This document shows, piece by piece, positions 43,367 to 50,437 of a stretch of DNA of 64,000 nucleotides. The notes beneath the pieces are model-generated. The model had not been told where the DNA came from. It did not search any database and saw only the letters and a program-made list of their open reading frames with translations. The DNA lies in the NCBI RefSeq assembly GCF_045055655.1, contig NZ_JBANFI010000001.1, forward strand, positions 248,001 to 312,000. Reading direction: 5' to 3'. The DNA is from Marinospirillum alkalitolerans (GTDB lineage: Bacteria; Pseudomonadota; Gammaproteobacteria; Pseudomonadales; Halomonadaceae). Made by a program: the position numbers and the translations under genes. Position 1 is the stretch's first letter. Every line of letters begins with the position of its first letter.

Positions 43367-43764
43367 TCCGGGTGTTTGCCAGTCCGTTGCTGAAACAGCA
43401 ACTACCCAAACAAGAGCTGGAGAATCTATTGAGTGACTTCAGGCAATACAAGGATTCTGGTGTATTGCCTGATACCTTCGGCAAAGATGTTCCTTATGAT
43501 CACCCGAACAATCTGCCACTGATCCGCAGCGAAGAAGTTCAACACCTGCATTTGAAACCTGCAAATACTCCTGATTGGCCAGCCCATCTTGCTCCCTTCC
43601 GAAGAACCAGCGATATTCATCTGGTCTATTGTCAGGGTGCAATCCACCCGCAGTATTACTACTTAATGTTGATTCTTGCGCCTGATGCGCACCAACAGGC
43701 TCGAGATAACAACAGAATGTTCAAGCTGGCCAGAATGGCAGAAAGCTTTCGGCAGCATTACTGA
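43363..43764 (+). CDS. Type II toxin, YafO family
   Basis: YafO is a ribosome-dependent mRNA interferase. The 133 aa protein matches E. coli YafO (132 aa) in length and in segments such as YKDSGVLPDTFGKD, PLIRSEEVQHLHLKP, RRTSDIHLVYCQGAI and ARDNNRMFKLARMAESF. The ATGA overlap with the antitoxin gene indicates coupled translation. The frame is intact, so the module is probably functional. It is convergent with ssuF. Confidence 0.93.
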   Translation: MIRVFASPLLKQQLPKQELENLLSDFRQYKDSGVLPDTFGKDVPYDHPNNLPLIRSEEVQHLHLKPANTPDWPAHLAPFRRTSDIHLVYCQGAIHPQYYYLMLILAPDAHQQARDNNRMFKLARMAESFRQHY

Positions 43765-43812
43765 ACCCGTTTTGGACACAGTAATGCCGGTGGTTTAGAG
43801 TGAATCATGCAA

Positions 43813-44031
43813 CTACGCCAGGGTGGCGATGGACACTTCAGTGGATTTCACCAATGCCAGTACCGGTGTGCCCACCTGCAACCCCAGCTCTTTCACTGAA
43901 CGGGTGGTGATGACTGAAGTGACAATTCCCGAAGGGGTTTCCACATCCACTTCCGAGACCACCGGACCTTCAATGATTTCCTTCACCACGCCCTGAAACT
44001 GATTGCGGGCATTGACTGATTTGATGCTCAT
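43813..44031 (-). CDS. ssuF: Molbindin-like TOBE protein of the sulfonate operon (SsuF-like)
   Basis: The 72 aa protein is a single Mop/TOBE domain (SARNQF-type start, here VNARNQFQGVVKEII, then SEVDVETPSGIVTSVITTRS), which in other proteins binds molybdate or tungstate. Pseudomonas putida carries a similar gene, ssuF, at the end of its ssuEADCBF operon and needs it for full sulfonate use, as I recall. Here it is likewise last, 24 bp after ssuB. How an oxyanion-binding domain helps sulfonate uptake is unclear. Confidence 0.87.
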   Translation of the reverse strand: MSIKSVNARNQFQGVVKEIIEGPVVSEVDVETPSGIVTSVITTRSVKELGLQVGTPVLALVKSTEVSIATLA

Positions 44032-44055
44032 ATTGTTTCCTCATAAAAGGGTTGG

Positions 44056-44859
44056 TTACCAAGACCAGCGTAGTTGCGCCAGTTGATGGCCTTCCGGCGC
44101 GGATTCGCCGGACTGTTGCTGCAATACCCGGCTCAATACCTGACCGGACAGCGTAGCCACTGCCGGGCTGGAAGGCTCACGTGGACGCTTCAGCGGAATC
44201 GCTTGATCCAGCCCAACCTGTCCTTCCTCCAATACAATCACTCGATCACCCAGTTGTACCGCTTCCGCCACATCATGGGTCACCAGTACCACGGTAAAGC
44301 CGTGACGCTGCCACAGGCGCTCAATCAGTTGTTGCATTTCCAGTCGGGTCAGGGCATCCAGCGCACCTAGGGGTTCATCCAGCAACAGCAGACGCGGCTG
44401 ATGAATCAAGGCACGCGCCAGCGCTACCCTTTGCCGCTGACCACCGGATAACTGTGCAGGCCAGGCATCGGCCTTCTCTGCAAGGCCAACCTCAGCCAAC
44501 ACTTGCTGTGCTCGCGGCTTCCAGTCGCCCTTGAGCCCCAGGCCGACATTTTCGATCACGCTTTTCCAGGGTAGCAGTCGATCATCCTGAAACATTAGCC
44601 GCACATCCTCGCGCAACGTGGTCAGCGGCTGGCTATTCAGCAATATCTCACCATCACTAGGCGCATCCAGTCCGGCCAGCAGGCGCAACAGGGTGCTTTT
44701 TCCGCAACCACTGCGCCCAACCAATGCCACAAACTCTCCGGCCTGTATTTCCAGATCGATGCCTTTGAGTACTTGCAACTCACCAAAATGACGTTTTAAT
44801 CCTTGCAAGCGTATGGGGTGTCCTGTCACTGCTGGTTTTGGTTCTACCGCAGCATTCAT
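44056..44859 (-). CDS. ssuB: Aliphatic sulfonate ABC transporter ATPase
   Basis: The 267 aa ATPase has Walker A GRSGCGKSTLLRLLAG, the signature LSGGQRQRVALARALI, Walker B LLLLDEPLGALDA and H-loop LVTHDVAEA, plus DDRLLPWKSVIENVGLGL typical of SsuB/TauB. ATG 44859 is preceded by CGGAGGAAAAGCCTG and overlaps the ssuC stop by one base; a longer frame inside ssuC was rejected. With SsuC and SsuA it imports alkanesulfonates. Confidence 0.95.
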   Translation of the reverse strand: MNAAVEPKPAVTGHPIRLQGLKRHFGELQVLKGIDLEIQAGEFVALVGRSGCGKSTLLRLLAGLDAPSDGEILLNSQPLTTLREDVRLMFQDDRLLPWKSVIENVGLGLKGDWKPRAQQVLAEVGLAEKADAWPAQLSGGQRQRVALARALIHQPRLLLLDEPLGALDALTRLEMQQLIERLWQRHGFTVVLVTHDVAEAVQLGDRVIVLEEGQVGLDQAIPLKRPREPSSPAVATLSGQVLSRVLQQQSGESAPEGHQLAQLRWSW

Positions 44860-45659
44860 CAGGCTTTTCCTCCGTTTAGGTAGGTGGGGTTCCAGCGCAG
44901 AAAATAACGCTCTATGCCACGCACCAGCACATCCGCTAGTTTGCCTAGCAGGGCATAGAGCAGTAGTGTCAGCACCACAATATCTGTCTGCATGAACTCG
45001 CGGGCACTCATCGCTAGATAACCGATGCCGGAGCTGGCGGCAATGGTTTCTGCCACGATCAGTGTCAGCCACATAAAGCCCAGTGCATAACGGACGCCCA
45101 CAAGAATGCTGGATAGAGCACCAGGTAGAATCACCTGACGAAACAGTTCGACATTGCCCAAACCGTAAGAGCGCCCCATTTCCACCAATCCGGTATCCAC
45201 CGAACGTATGCCGTGCAGGGTGTTGATATAGATTGGGAAAAAGGTGCCCAGCGCAACCAGAAATAACTTGCCCGCTTCATCTATGCCAAACCACAGAATC
45301 ACCAGCGGTATCAAGGCCAGATGTGGCACGTTACGGATCATCTGGATCAGGCTATCCAGCAGTCGTTCGGAAATCCGAAAAGCACCATTTAGCAAGCCTA
45401 GCGCCAGCCCAATGCTACCGCCGATCAGAAACCCCCAACCAGCACGGACAAAGCTGGCCCAGAGGTGAGTCAACAGCTCACCCGTGAGCAGCAAACCCCA
45501 GGCAGCTGCTAGCACGTCAGAAGGTGCAGGAGCAATGCGCGTCGAAATCCAACCGTTCTGCACGGCCAGTTGCCAGATCACAACCAGCAGTAGCGGTATC
45601 AGCCAAGGCAAGAGCGGATCACCGTAGCGTGCTACTAAGGATTGTCTTGGATGATTCAT
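44859..45659 (-). CDS. ssuC: Aliphatic sulfonate ABC transporter permease
   Basis: The 266 aa permease has six hydrophobic segments, IAPAPSDVLAAAWGLL near the N-terminus and the EAA-like loop EMGRSYGLGNVELFRQVILP. The IVAETIAASSGIGYLAMSAR stretch is typical of SsuC/TauC. It lies 21 bp after ssuA and is translationally coupled to ssuB. Confidence 0.95.
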   Translation of the reverse strand: MNHPRQSLVARYGDPLLPWLIPLLLVVIWQLAVQNGWISTRIAPAPSDVLAAAWGLLLTGELLTHLWASFVRAGWGFLIGGSIGLALGLLNGAFRISERLLDSLIQMIRNVPHLALIPLVILWFGIDEAGKLFLVALGTFFPIYINTLHGIRSVDTGLVEMGRSYGLGNVELFRQVILPGALSSILVGVRYALGFMWLTLIVAETIAASSGIGYLAMSAREFMQTDIVVLTLLLYALLGKLADVLVRGIERYFLRWNPTYLNGGKA

Positions 45660-45680
45660 CGGTTTATTTCCTTTTGCATA

Positions 45681-46709
45681 TCAGGGTTGCCAGATGACTG
45701 AAGAGACATCTAGTCGTGTTGGTATCAGCCGTAAATCTGCAAAGGTATCCGCAATCGCCTGTTGGTTAGCCAACACTTCGGCAGACAGAGGCCATTGCAC
45801 GCCGTAGCCGTAATTGCGCAATGCGGATTCAGTGATGCTCTCAGTCAGCGCGATCTGGGGTGCCAGAATCTGCGCCGCCTCAGAAAAATTTTGTATAACC
45901 CACTCACCGGTGGTACGCACTTCTTCCAGTGTCCACAGCAGCACTTCGGGATGGCGGTTGGCATAATGACGGGTGGAAAGATAGAAATTGTAGTTTTGCA
46001 CCACATCACTGCCATCCACCAGCACGCGGGCGTTGGTCTGGGCAATGGCTGCTGCAGCAAAGGGGTCCCAGATCACCCAAGCATCAATCGAGCCATTCTC
46101 GAAAGCAGCCCGTGCTTCAGCTGGGGGCAAGAAAACAACACGCACATCTGAGTAAGCGATGCCTTCGTTTTCTAGCAGGCGCACCAGCAGGTAGTGCACG
46201 TTGGAGCCACGATTCAATGCAACACGCTTACCTTTCAGGTCCTTGACGCTGCGAATGCTGGAATTTTGTGGTACTAGTACTTTTTCTGCTTGGGGTGCTG
46301 GTGGTTCATTGGCGACATACACTAGGTCGGCTCTTGCCGCCTGAGCAAAAACTGGTGGTGTTTCCCCTACGCAGGCAAAGTCAATACTGCCAACATTCAG
46401 ACCTTCCAGCATTTGTGGCCCAGCAGTGAATTCAATCCAACGAGTGGAAACTCCAGCGGCACTGAGGCGTGCATCTAAATTACCGCGGGCACGCAGAATC
46501 GCCAGATTAGAACCCTTTTGCCAGCCAATACGAAACTCTCTTGCCTGAGTGGTCTGGGCGCGTGCTCCCACAGACCAACTGGCAGTGGTTGCTCCCAGAA
46601 CACTGGCCGCCACAGCGAGCGAAAGGCTGGAGCGCAGGAACCAGCGCCGATTTCCGATCGCATCCAGTGATGATTGATCCGAGGTCTTTTGTATTTGCTG
46701 CTCATTCAT
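45681..46709 (-). CDS. ssuA: Aliphatic sulfonate-binding protein
   Basis: The 342 aa precursor is the periplasmic sulfonate-binding protein. After a signal sequence it has FRIGWQKGSNLAILRARGNL, WIEFTAGPQMLEGLNVGSID and KGKRVALNRGSNVHYLLVR, all SsuA features. The leader has NRRWFLRSS (Arg21-Arg22) before the hydrophobic core, so Tat export is possible, where E. coli SsuA uses a Sec leader. It is 38 bp after ssuE in the operon ssuE-A-C-B-F. Confidence 0.94.
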   Translation of the reverse strand: MNEQQIQKTSDQSSLDAIGNRRWFLRSSLSLAVAASVLGATTASWSVGARAQTTQAREFRIGWQKGSNLAILRARGNLDARLSAAGVSTRWIEFTAGPQMLEGLNVGSIDFACVGETPPVFAQAARADLVYVANEPPAPQAEKVLVPQNSSIRSVKDLKGKRVALNRGSNVHYLLVRLLENEGIAYSDVRVVFLPPAEARAAFENGSIDAWVIWDPFAAAAIAQTNARVLVDGSDVVQNYNFYLSTRHYANRHPEVLLWTLEEVRTTGEWVIQNFSEAAQILAPQIALTESITESALRNYGYGVQWPLSAEVLANQQAIADTFADLRLIPTRLDVSSVIWQP

Positions 46710-46747
46710 GATTTTGCCTTTCCAGAAGAGGGGTGAAATAAAATGCG

Positions 46748-47341
46748 TTAGAAATAAGCCAAGCCTGGTACACCCAGTAGGGCGCTTGGTTTCTGCCGTG
46801 TTGGCTCCGCCACCTGCAGATCCAGAGATTCCAGCACCTCCTCAGCCGCCAGTGCCAAACGTTGTTGCAGGGCTTCGCTCAGTTGGTAGCTACCGTAACC
46901 ATCCTTTTTCAAATCCTGATCACTGACGTATACACCCGGCAATTGCGAGCGACTTCCTAGGGTGGCCAGAACTGGCTTCAACACATAATCCAGTACCAAC
47001 AAATGAGCATTGGAACCACCGGTTGCCAATGACAGGGCCAGCTTGTTTTTCAGTCCTTGCTCGGGAATCACATCCAGCAGCAGCTTCAAGCCGCCAGAAT
47101 AAGCCGCCTTATAAACCGGGGTAGCAAACACGACTGCATCCGCCTCACGAATGGACTGCTGAAAAGCCTTGATGCTCGGATTATCAAACTGGGTATAAAC
47201 CAGTGCAGATGGATCAAAATCATCCAGCGTCCAGCTTTTCACCTGCGTTCCGGCATCTTTCAGAATCGACTCAAGCTTTCTCAGTAGAAAAATCGAGCGG
47301 GATTGTTCCGCTGGGCTGGCTGCGATGGTAACGATGTTCAT
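46748..47341 (-). CDS. ssuE: NAD(P)H-dependent FMN reductase of sulfonate use
   Basis: SsuE supplies reduced FMN to the monooxygenase SsuD. The 197 aa flavodoxin-like protein starts MNIVTIAASPAEQSRS, with the FMN phosphate loop, and has VFATPVYKAAYSGGLKLLLDV and LATGGSNAHLLVLDYVLKPV. ATG 47341 is preceded by CAGGAGGTTC. It is the first gene of the minus-strand ssu operon and is divergent from ssuD. Confidence 0.94.
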   Translation of the reverse strand: MNIVTIAASPAEQSRSIFLLRKLESILKDAGTQVKSWTLDDFDPSALVYTQFDNPSIKAFQQSIREADAVVFATPVYKAAYSGGLKLLLDVIPEQGLKNKLALSLATGGSNAHLLVLDYVLKPVLATLGSRSQLPGVYVSDQDLKKDGYGSYQLSEALQQRLALAAEEVLESLDLQVAEPTRQKPSALLGVPGLAYF

Positions 47342-47582
47342 GGAACCTCCTGATATTGAATTCACGCCAGAAAGCTACCATGCACAAAACCAGTAAAATA
47401 AATAATAAAAAACGCTTTGTTATGCAGAAATAAAACAAAGCTGAATCAGTATAAAAATTGCTAAGCAATGCAAGAAAATTCGTTTGTTTTGTGGGATTTA
47501 AAAAAGAAAAATGAATAAACGAAAAGTGGACTGACAACCAAGTGAGCCCATTGAATGAATCAATTAAATAAGAGGCATTGCC
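47342..47582. promoter_or_regulatory. ssuE-ssuD divergent regulatory region
   Basis: This 241 bp AT-rich space must hold promoters for both sulfonate transcripts. It contains an exact 8-bp inverted repeat, GCTTTGTT (47414-47421) and AACAAAGC (47434-47441), with 12 bp between, and further AT-rich dyads such as TTCGTTT/AAACGAA near 47478-47522. These are candidate CysB or Cbl/SfnR-type sites. Confidence 0.5.
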
Positions 47583-48710
47583 ATGAGTCTTGAAGTTTTC
47601 TGGTTTTTACCCACTTCCGGTGATACTCGCTATCTGGGGGCCACCAATACCGGTCGCCCTGCAACTAATGGTTACCTGCGCCAGATTGCGACTACAGCTG
47701 AATATCTGGGTTATGACGGCCTGCTGATACCAACAGGTGCCAGCTGTCTTGATCCTTGGGTAGTGGCTTCTTCGCTGGTGCCGGTGACCAGCCGCATCAA
47801 ACTGCTGGTGGCCTTGCGCACCTCGATCAGCGGCCCCACCGCCAATGCCCGTCAGGCAGCCACCCTGGATCAAGCTCTGAATGGTCGTTTGCTGCTGAAT
47901 GTGGTGCCCGGTGGTGATGCTACTGAGCTGGCCGCGGAAGGGGTTTATCTGAGCCACGATGAGCGTTATGAAGCCGCTGACGAGTTCCTGACTGTGTGGA
48001 AAAAGGTACTGGAAGGGGAAACCGTCGACTTTGAAGGCAAGCATCACATCATCAAGGGTGCCCGCAACTTTTTCCCACCAGTACAGAAACCCTATCCGCC
48101 GCTGTATTTTGGTGGCTCTTCCGAAGCCGCCCATGAGCTGGCCGGTCAACATGTGGATGCCTATTTAAGCTGGGGTGAGCCGCCAGCAGCCGTGGCTGAA
48201 AAAATTGCTGATGTGCGTGCAAAAGCGGCCAAATACGGTCGTACCCTGCGCTTTGGATTGCGGTTACATGTGATTGTGCGTGAAACGCGAGAAGAAGCCT
48301 GGGCAGCCGCCAACCGTCTGATCGAACACCTGGATGATGAAACCATTGCCAGAGCGCAGGAGAACTTCTCTCGCATGGATTCAGTTGGACAGCAACGGAT
48401 TAGTGCCCTGCATGGCGGCAAGCGTGATCAACTGGAAGTCAGTCCTGATTTGTGGGCCGGTGTCGGTCTGGTGCGCGGTGGTGCCGGTACCGCGCTGGTG
48501 GGTGATCCACAAACCATCGTCAAGCGCTTGCAGGAATATCAGGATTTGGGTGTGGATACTTTTGTGCTGTCCGGTTATCCGCATCTGGAAGAGGCTGTGC
48601 GTTTTGCTGAACTGGTGTTCCCACTGCTGCCCGGTAAAAAAGCCATCAATGCAGAAGGTGTCTTCACCGGTGGTGCCTTTGATGGGCGTGCCACTCATCG
48701 CTCAACCTGA
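47583..48710 (+). CDS. ssuD: FMNH2-dependent alkanesulfonate monooxygenase
   Basis: SsuD cleaves alkanesulfonates to aldehydes and sulfite with reduced flavin and oxygen. The 375 aa luciferase-like protein begins MSLEVFWFLPTSGDTRYLG and has YDGLLIPTGASCLDPWV, NVVPGGDATELAAEGV and FGGSSEAAHELAGQHVD. In E. coli and Pseudomonas ssuD is inside the operon with the transporter; here it is divergent from ssuE. ATG 47583 follows AAGAGGCATTGCC. A broken amidohydrolase follows. Confidence 0.96.
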   Translation: MSLEVFWFLPTSGDTRYLGATNTGRPATNGYLRQIATTAEYLGYDGLLIPTGASCLDPWVVASSLVPVTSRIKLLVALRTSISGPTANARQAATLDQALNGRLLLNVVPGGDATELAAEGVYLSHDERYEAADEFLTVWKKVLEGETVDFEGKHHIIKGARNFFPPVQKPYPPLYFGGSSEAAHELAGQHVDAYLSWGEPPAAVAEKIADVRAKAAKYGRTLRFGLRLHVIVRETREEAWAAANRLIEHLDDETIARAQENFSRMDSVGQQRISALHGGKRDQLEVSPDLWAGVGLVRGGAGTALVGDPQTIVKRLQEYQDLGVDTFVLSGYPHLEEAVRFAELVFPLLPGKKAINAEGVFTGGAFDGRATHRST

Positions 48711-48731
48711 ATCACGGAGAATAGCGGCCTC

Positions 48732-48980
48732 ATGACTTCACCCAAAATAATCGACCTGCGTTGCCGTCCAGCTTTTCTGCACGATTTTTTTGGTGCCAAC
48801 CCGGGTTCGCTCGGGTATGAAACGGCTTGCCATCCTGATGCTGCTGTCTATTACCCCATTTATGAGGCGTGCTCACGTCTGGGTGTACCGGCTTTTCTGA
48901 TGCCTCTGCTCACCATTCAGGTGCTGGCTGCGAGTTTCGATGCCCTCACAAACCACGCGAGCGCCCAGGTCATGAATCAT
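48732..48980 (+). pseudogene. Amidohydrolase (amidohydrolase_2-like) 5' remnant
   Basis: The frame starts with ATG 10 bp after GGAGA and its first 57 residues (KIIDLRCRPAFLHDFFGANP, then YYPIYEACSRLGVPAFLM) look like the start of a TIM-barrel amidohydrolase of about 300 aa, seen beside ssuD-type genes in other genomes. The similarity ends near 48905 and the frame then runs out through unrelated sequence by 49082. I infer a gene cut by a deletion. The exact break point cannot be set by eye. Confidence 0.6.
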
Positions 48981-49219
48981 GCCGCAGCAGGCGGCAGGTA
49001 TTCACCACTGACCTTATCAACCGGACGCAACAAGGCTTCATGGGCTTCCGGCTGTAAGGTAGCAGCATTCAGCAGTGGCTGAAAAAAACTCTGCAATTGC
49101 AGGTGCGCAAAAAAACCGCTGATACCTTCAGGCGTTTTCTGTAGCGGATCAGTGCATCCCCAGATTTTGTGTTGTTCATTTTGAAAGTGTTGTTGCAAGG
49201 CATCTAGGGCAAGGTTCAT
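48977..49219 (-). CDS. Hypothetical 80 aa protein, possibly truncated
   Basis: The frame begins MNLALDALQQHFQNEQHKIW 6 bp after GGGAAAG and ends in LPPAAA. The composition looks like a real protein (a helical start and few rare residues), but I recognise no family. Its 3' end falls at the place where the amidohydrolase remnant loses similarity, so it may have lost its C-terminal part in the same deletion. It lies just downstream of the terminator of the EAL-like gene. Confidence 0.45.
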   Translation of the reverse strand: MNLALDALQQHFQNEQHKIWGCTDPLQKTPEGISGFFAHLQLQSFFQPLLNAATLQPEAHEALLRPVDKVSGEYLPPAAA

Positions 49220-49229
49220 TTTCTTTCCC

Positions 49230-49254
49230 AAAAAAAGCCGCCATTGTTGGCGGC
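49230..49254 (-). terminator. Terminator of the EAL-like gene
   Basis: On the minus strand GCCGCCA (complement of 49248-49254) pairs with TGGCGGC (complement of 49237-49243) and is followed by a T7 run (A run at 49230-49236). It lies 31 bp after the stop of the gene at 49285-50172. Confidence 0.9.
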
Positions 49255-49284
49255 AAAGTCTGACAATGATGAGGACACACCAAG

Positions 49285-50172
49285 TTACAGACCCAACCCC
49301 ATCTCGGAGTGTAAACGACGGTTCTGAGCAAAAAGCTGACCTGCCTTTCCTGCGGTGATCAACTGCTGAAGATCACTGCTGTTGAGCAATGAGCCGCTGA
49401 CCAGTTGAAAACCAAGATCCAGTAACAGATTCAGTTCCGCGGCTGTTGCAACACCTTCAACCAGCGTTTGCAGGTCATAGCAATCAGCCACTTTCGACCA
49501 CTTACGAACCAGTATCCAGTCCGTATTCTTCTGCTGTAAATATTGCAGATTCAGTGATACCCACTGTACACCCAAGTCTTTTAACAGGCTTAACTGAGGT
49601 AAGTTTGGTTGCTCACAGGCAGCCAGAAGACTGTAACCACGAGCTGCAAAGCTGCTGATGGCCTGCCCTATACCGCTGCAATCATCGCAGGTCGGCAGGT
49701 TCAGGCGCAGGATAATCTGCGCTGGTGCCAACCCAAGGCTGGACAACAAACCTTCAAATACCTGGCCGTGCCCGCTGGGTACAGCACTCAGATGGCGAGC
49801 GTGCACATCCAGTATCAGTTGCTCTGTGGCACCCTGATGCTGCTGGTTGACATGGTGCAGCGCGTGCAGGGTACGCAGGAAACGATCCAGGAAAATCACA
49901 TCTTCCGCATCCCAGGTTTGTAAATACAGCACTTCAACTGGTTGCTGCCTTCCAGAGGAATTCGTTACCAGTAGATGACTGTCACTGGCAACGCGTTGTG
50001 CATTGGCAATACGAAAAACACGGCTTTGTACTGGGGTGAGTCGCAGCTCGCCTAATTGGGCATAAACAGCCTGCTGCTCATACTCCAATGAAGCGTGGCG
50101 ACTCAATGCTGCACTGGGATGTAGTGTTTTTAATTGCTGATTCAGATGTTCGATAACAAAGGTTAATGGCAT
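49285..50172 (-). CDS. Degenerate EAL-domain protein
   Basis: The 295 aa protein resembles c-di-GMP phosphodiesterase EAL domains in its second half, in particular DLQTLVEGVATAAELNLLLD and GFQLVSGSLLNSSDL, which match the C-terminal part of that fold, and ILDVHARHLSAV in the middle. The EAL tripeptide itself and the acidic metal ligands are not evident; QPVEVLYLQTWD replaces the first strand. It is therefore probably inactive as an enzyme and may bind a ligand or partner. No signal peptide is seen. Its composition is like that of the ssu genes and it ends the foreign-looking block. Confidence 0.65.
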   Translation of the reverse strand: MPLTFVIEHLNQQLKTLHPSAALSRHASLEYEQQAVYAQLGELRLTPVQSRVFRIANAQRVASDSHLLVTNSSGRQQPVEVLYLQTWDAEDVIFLDRFLRTLHALHHVNQQHQGATEQLILDVHARHLSAVPSGHGQVFEGLLSSLGLAPAQIILRLNLPTCDDCSGIGQAISSFAARGYSLLAACEQPNLPQLSLLKDLGVQWVSLNLQYLQQKNTDWILVRKWSKVADCYDLQTLVEGVATAAELNLLLDLGFQLVSGSLLNSSDLQQLITAGKAGQLFAQNRRLHSEMGLGL

Positions 50173-50437
50173 GGCGCTGCTCCAGAAAAACGGTTGAAGG
50201 CGTAACAGATGGCAAGTAACAGCAACACATTCGTAGGTTTTTCATGGCAAGCACTCACTCTGTTCTTTTCAGTTCGATCAATTTAATGCGGCAGCGCATG
50301 GATCCCAACCAAGAAAAACTGCGTTCCATATTCTTTTTTGCGATGAATGGCTCTTCTTTTATTCTTTTGTGGTCTTAATTTTTTGCTTTAGTCTGAATGA
50401 CCTTGTCTCACCTGAAAGATCTGGAGCTTTAATTAGA
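50173..50437. promoter_or_regulatory. Divergent space between the EAL-like gene and the second sbp
   Basis: The 265 bp carry no gene I can support. The right half is T-rich and holds TTTATTCTTT at 50358-50367, the same ten bases found upstream of the first sbp, so shared CysB control is possible. The change in base composition between the block and the native flank falls here. Confidence 0.4.

Noticed and set aside
40000..50300. Prophage or integrative element carrying the sulfur block
   Set aside because: No integrase, transposase, tRNA-end duplication or flanking direct repeat was seen at either edge.
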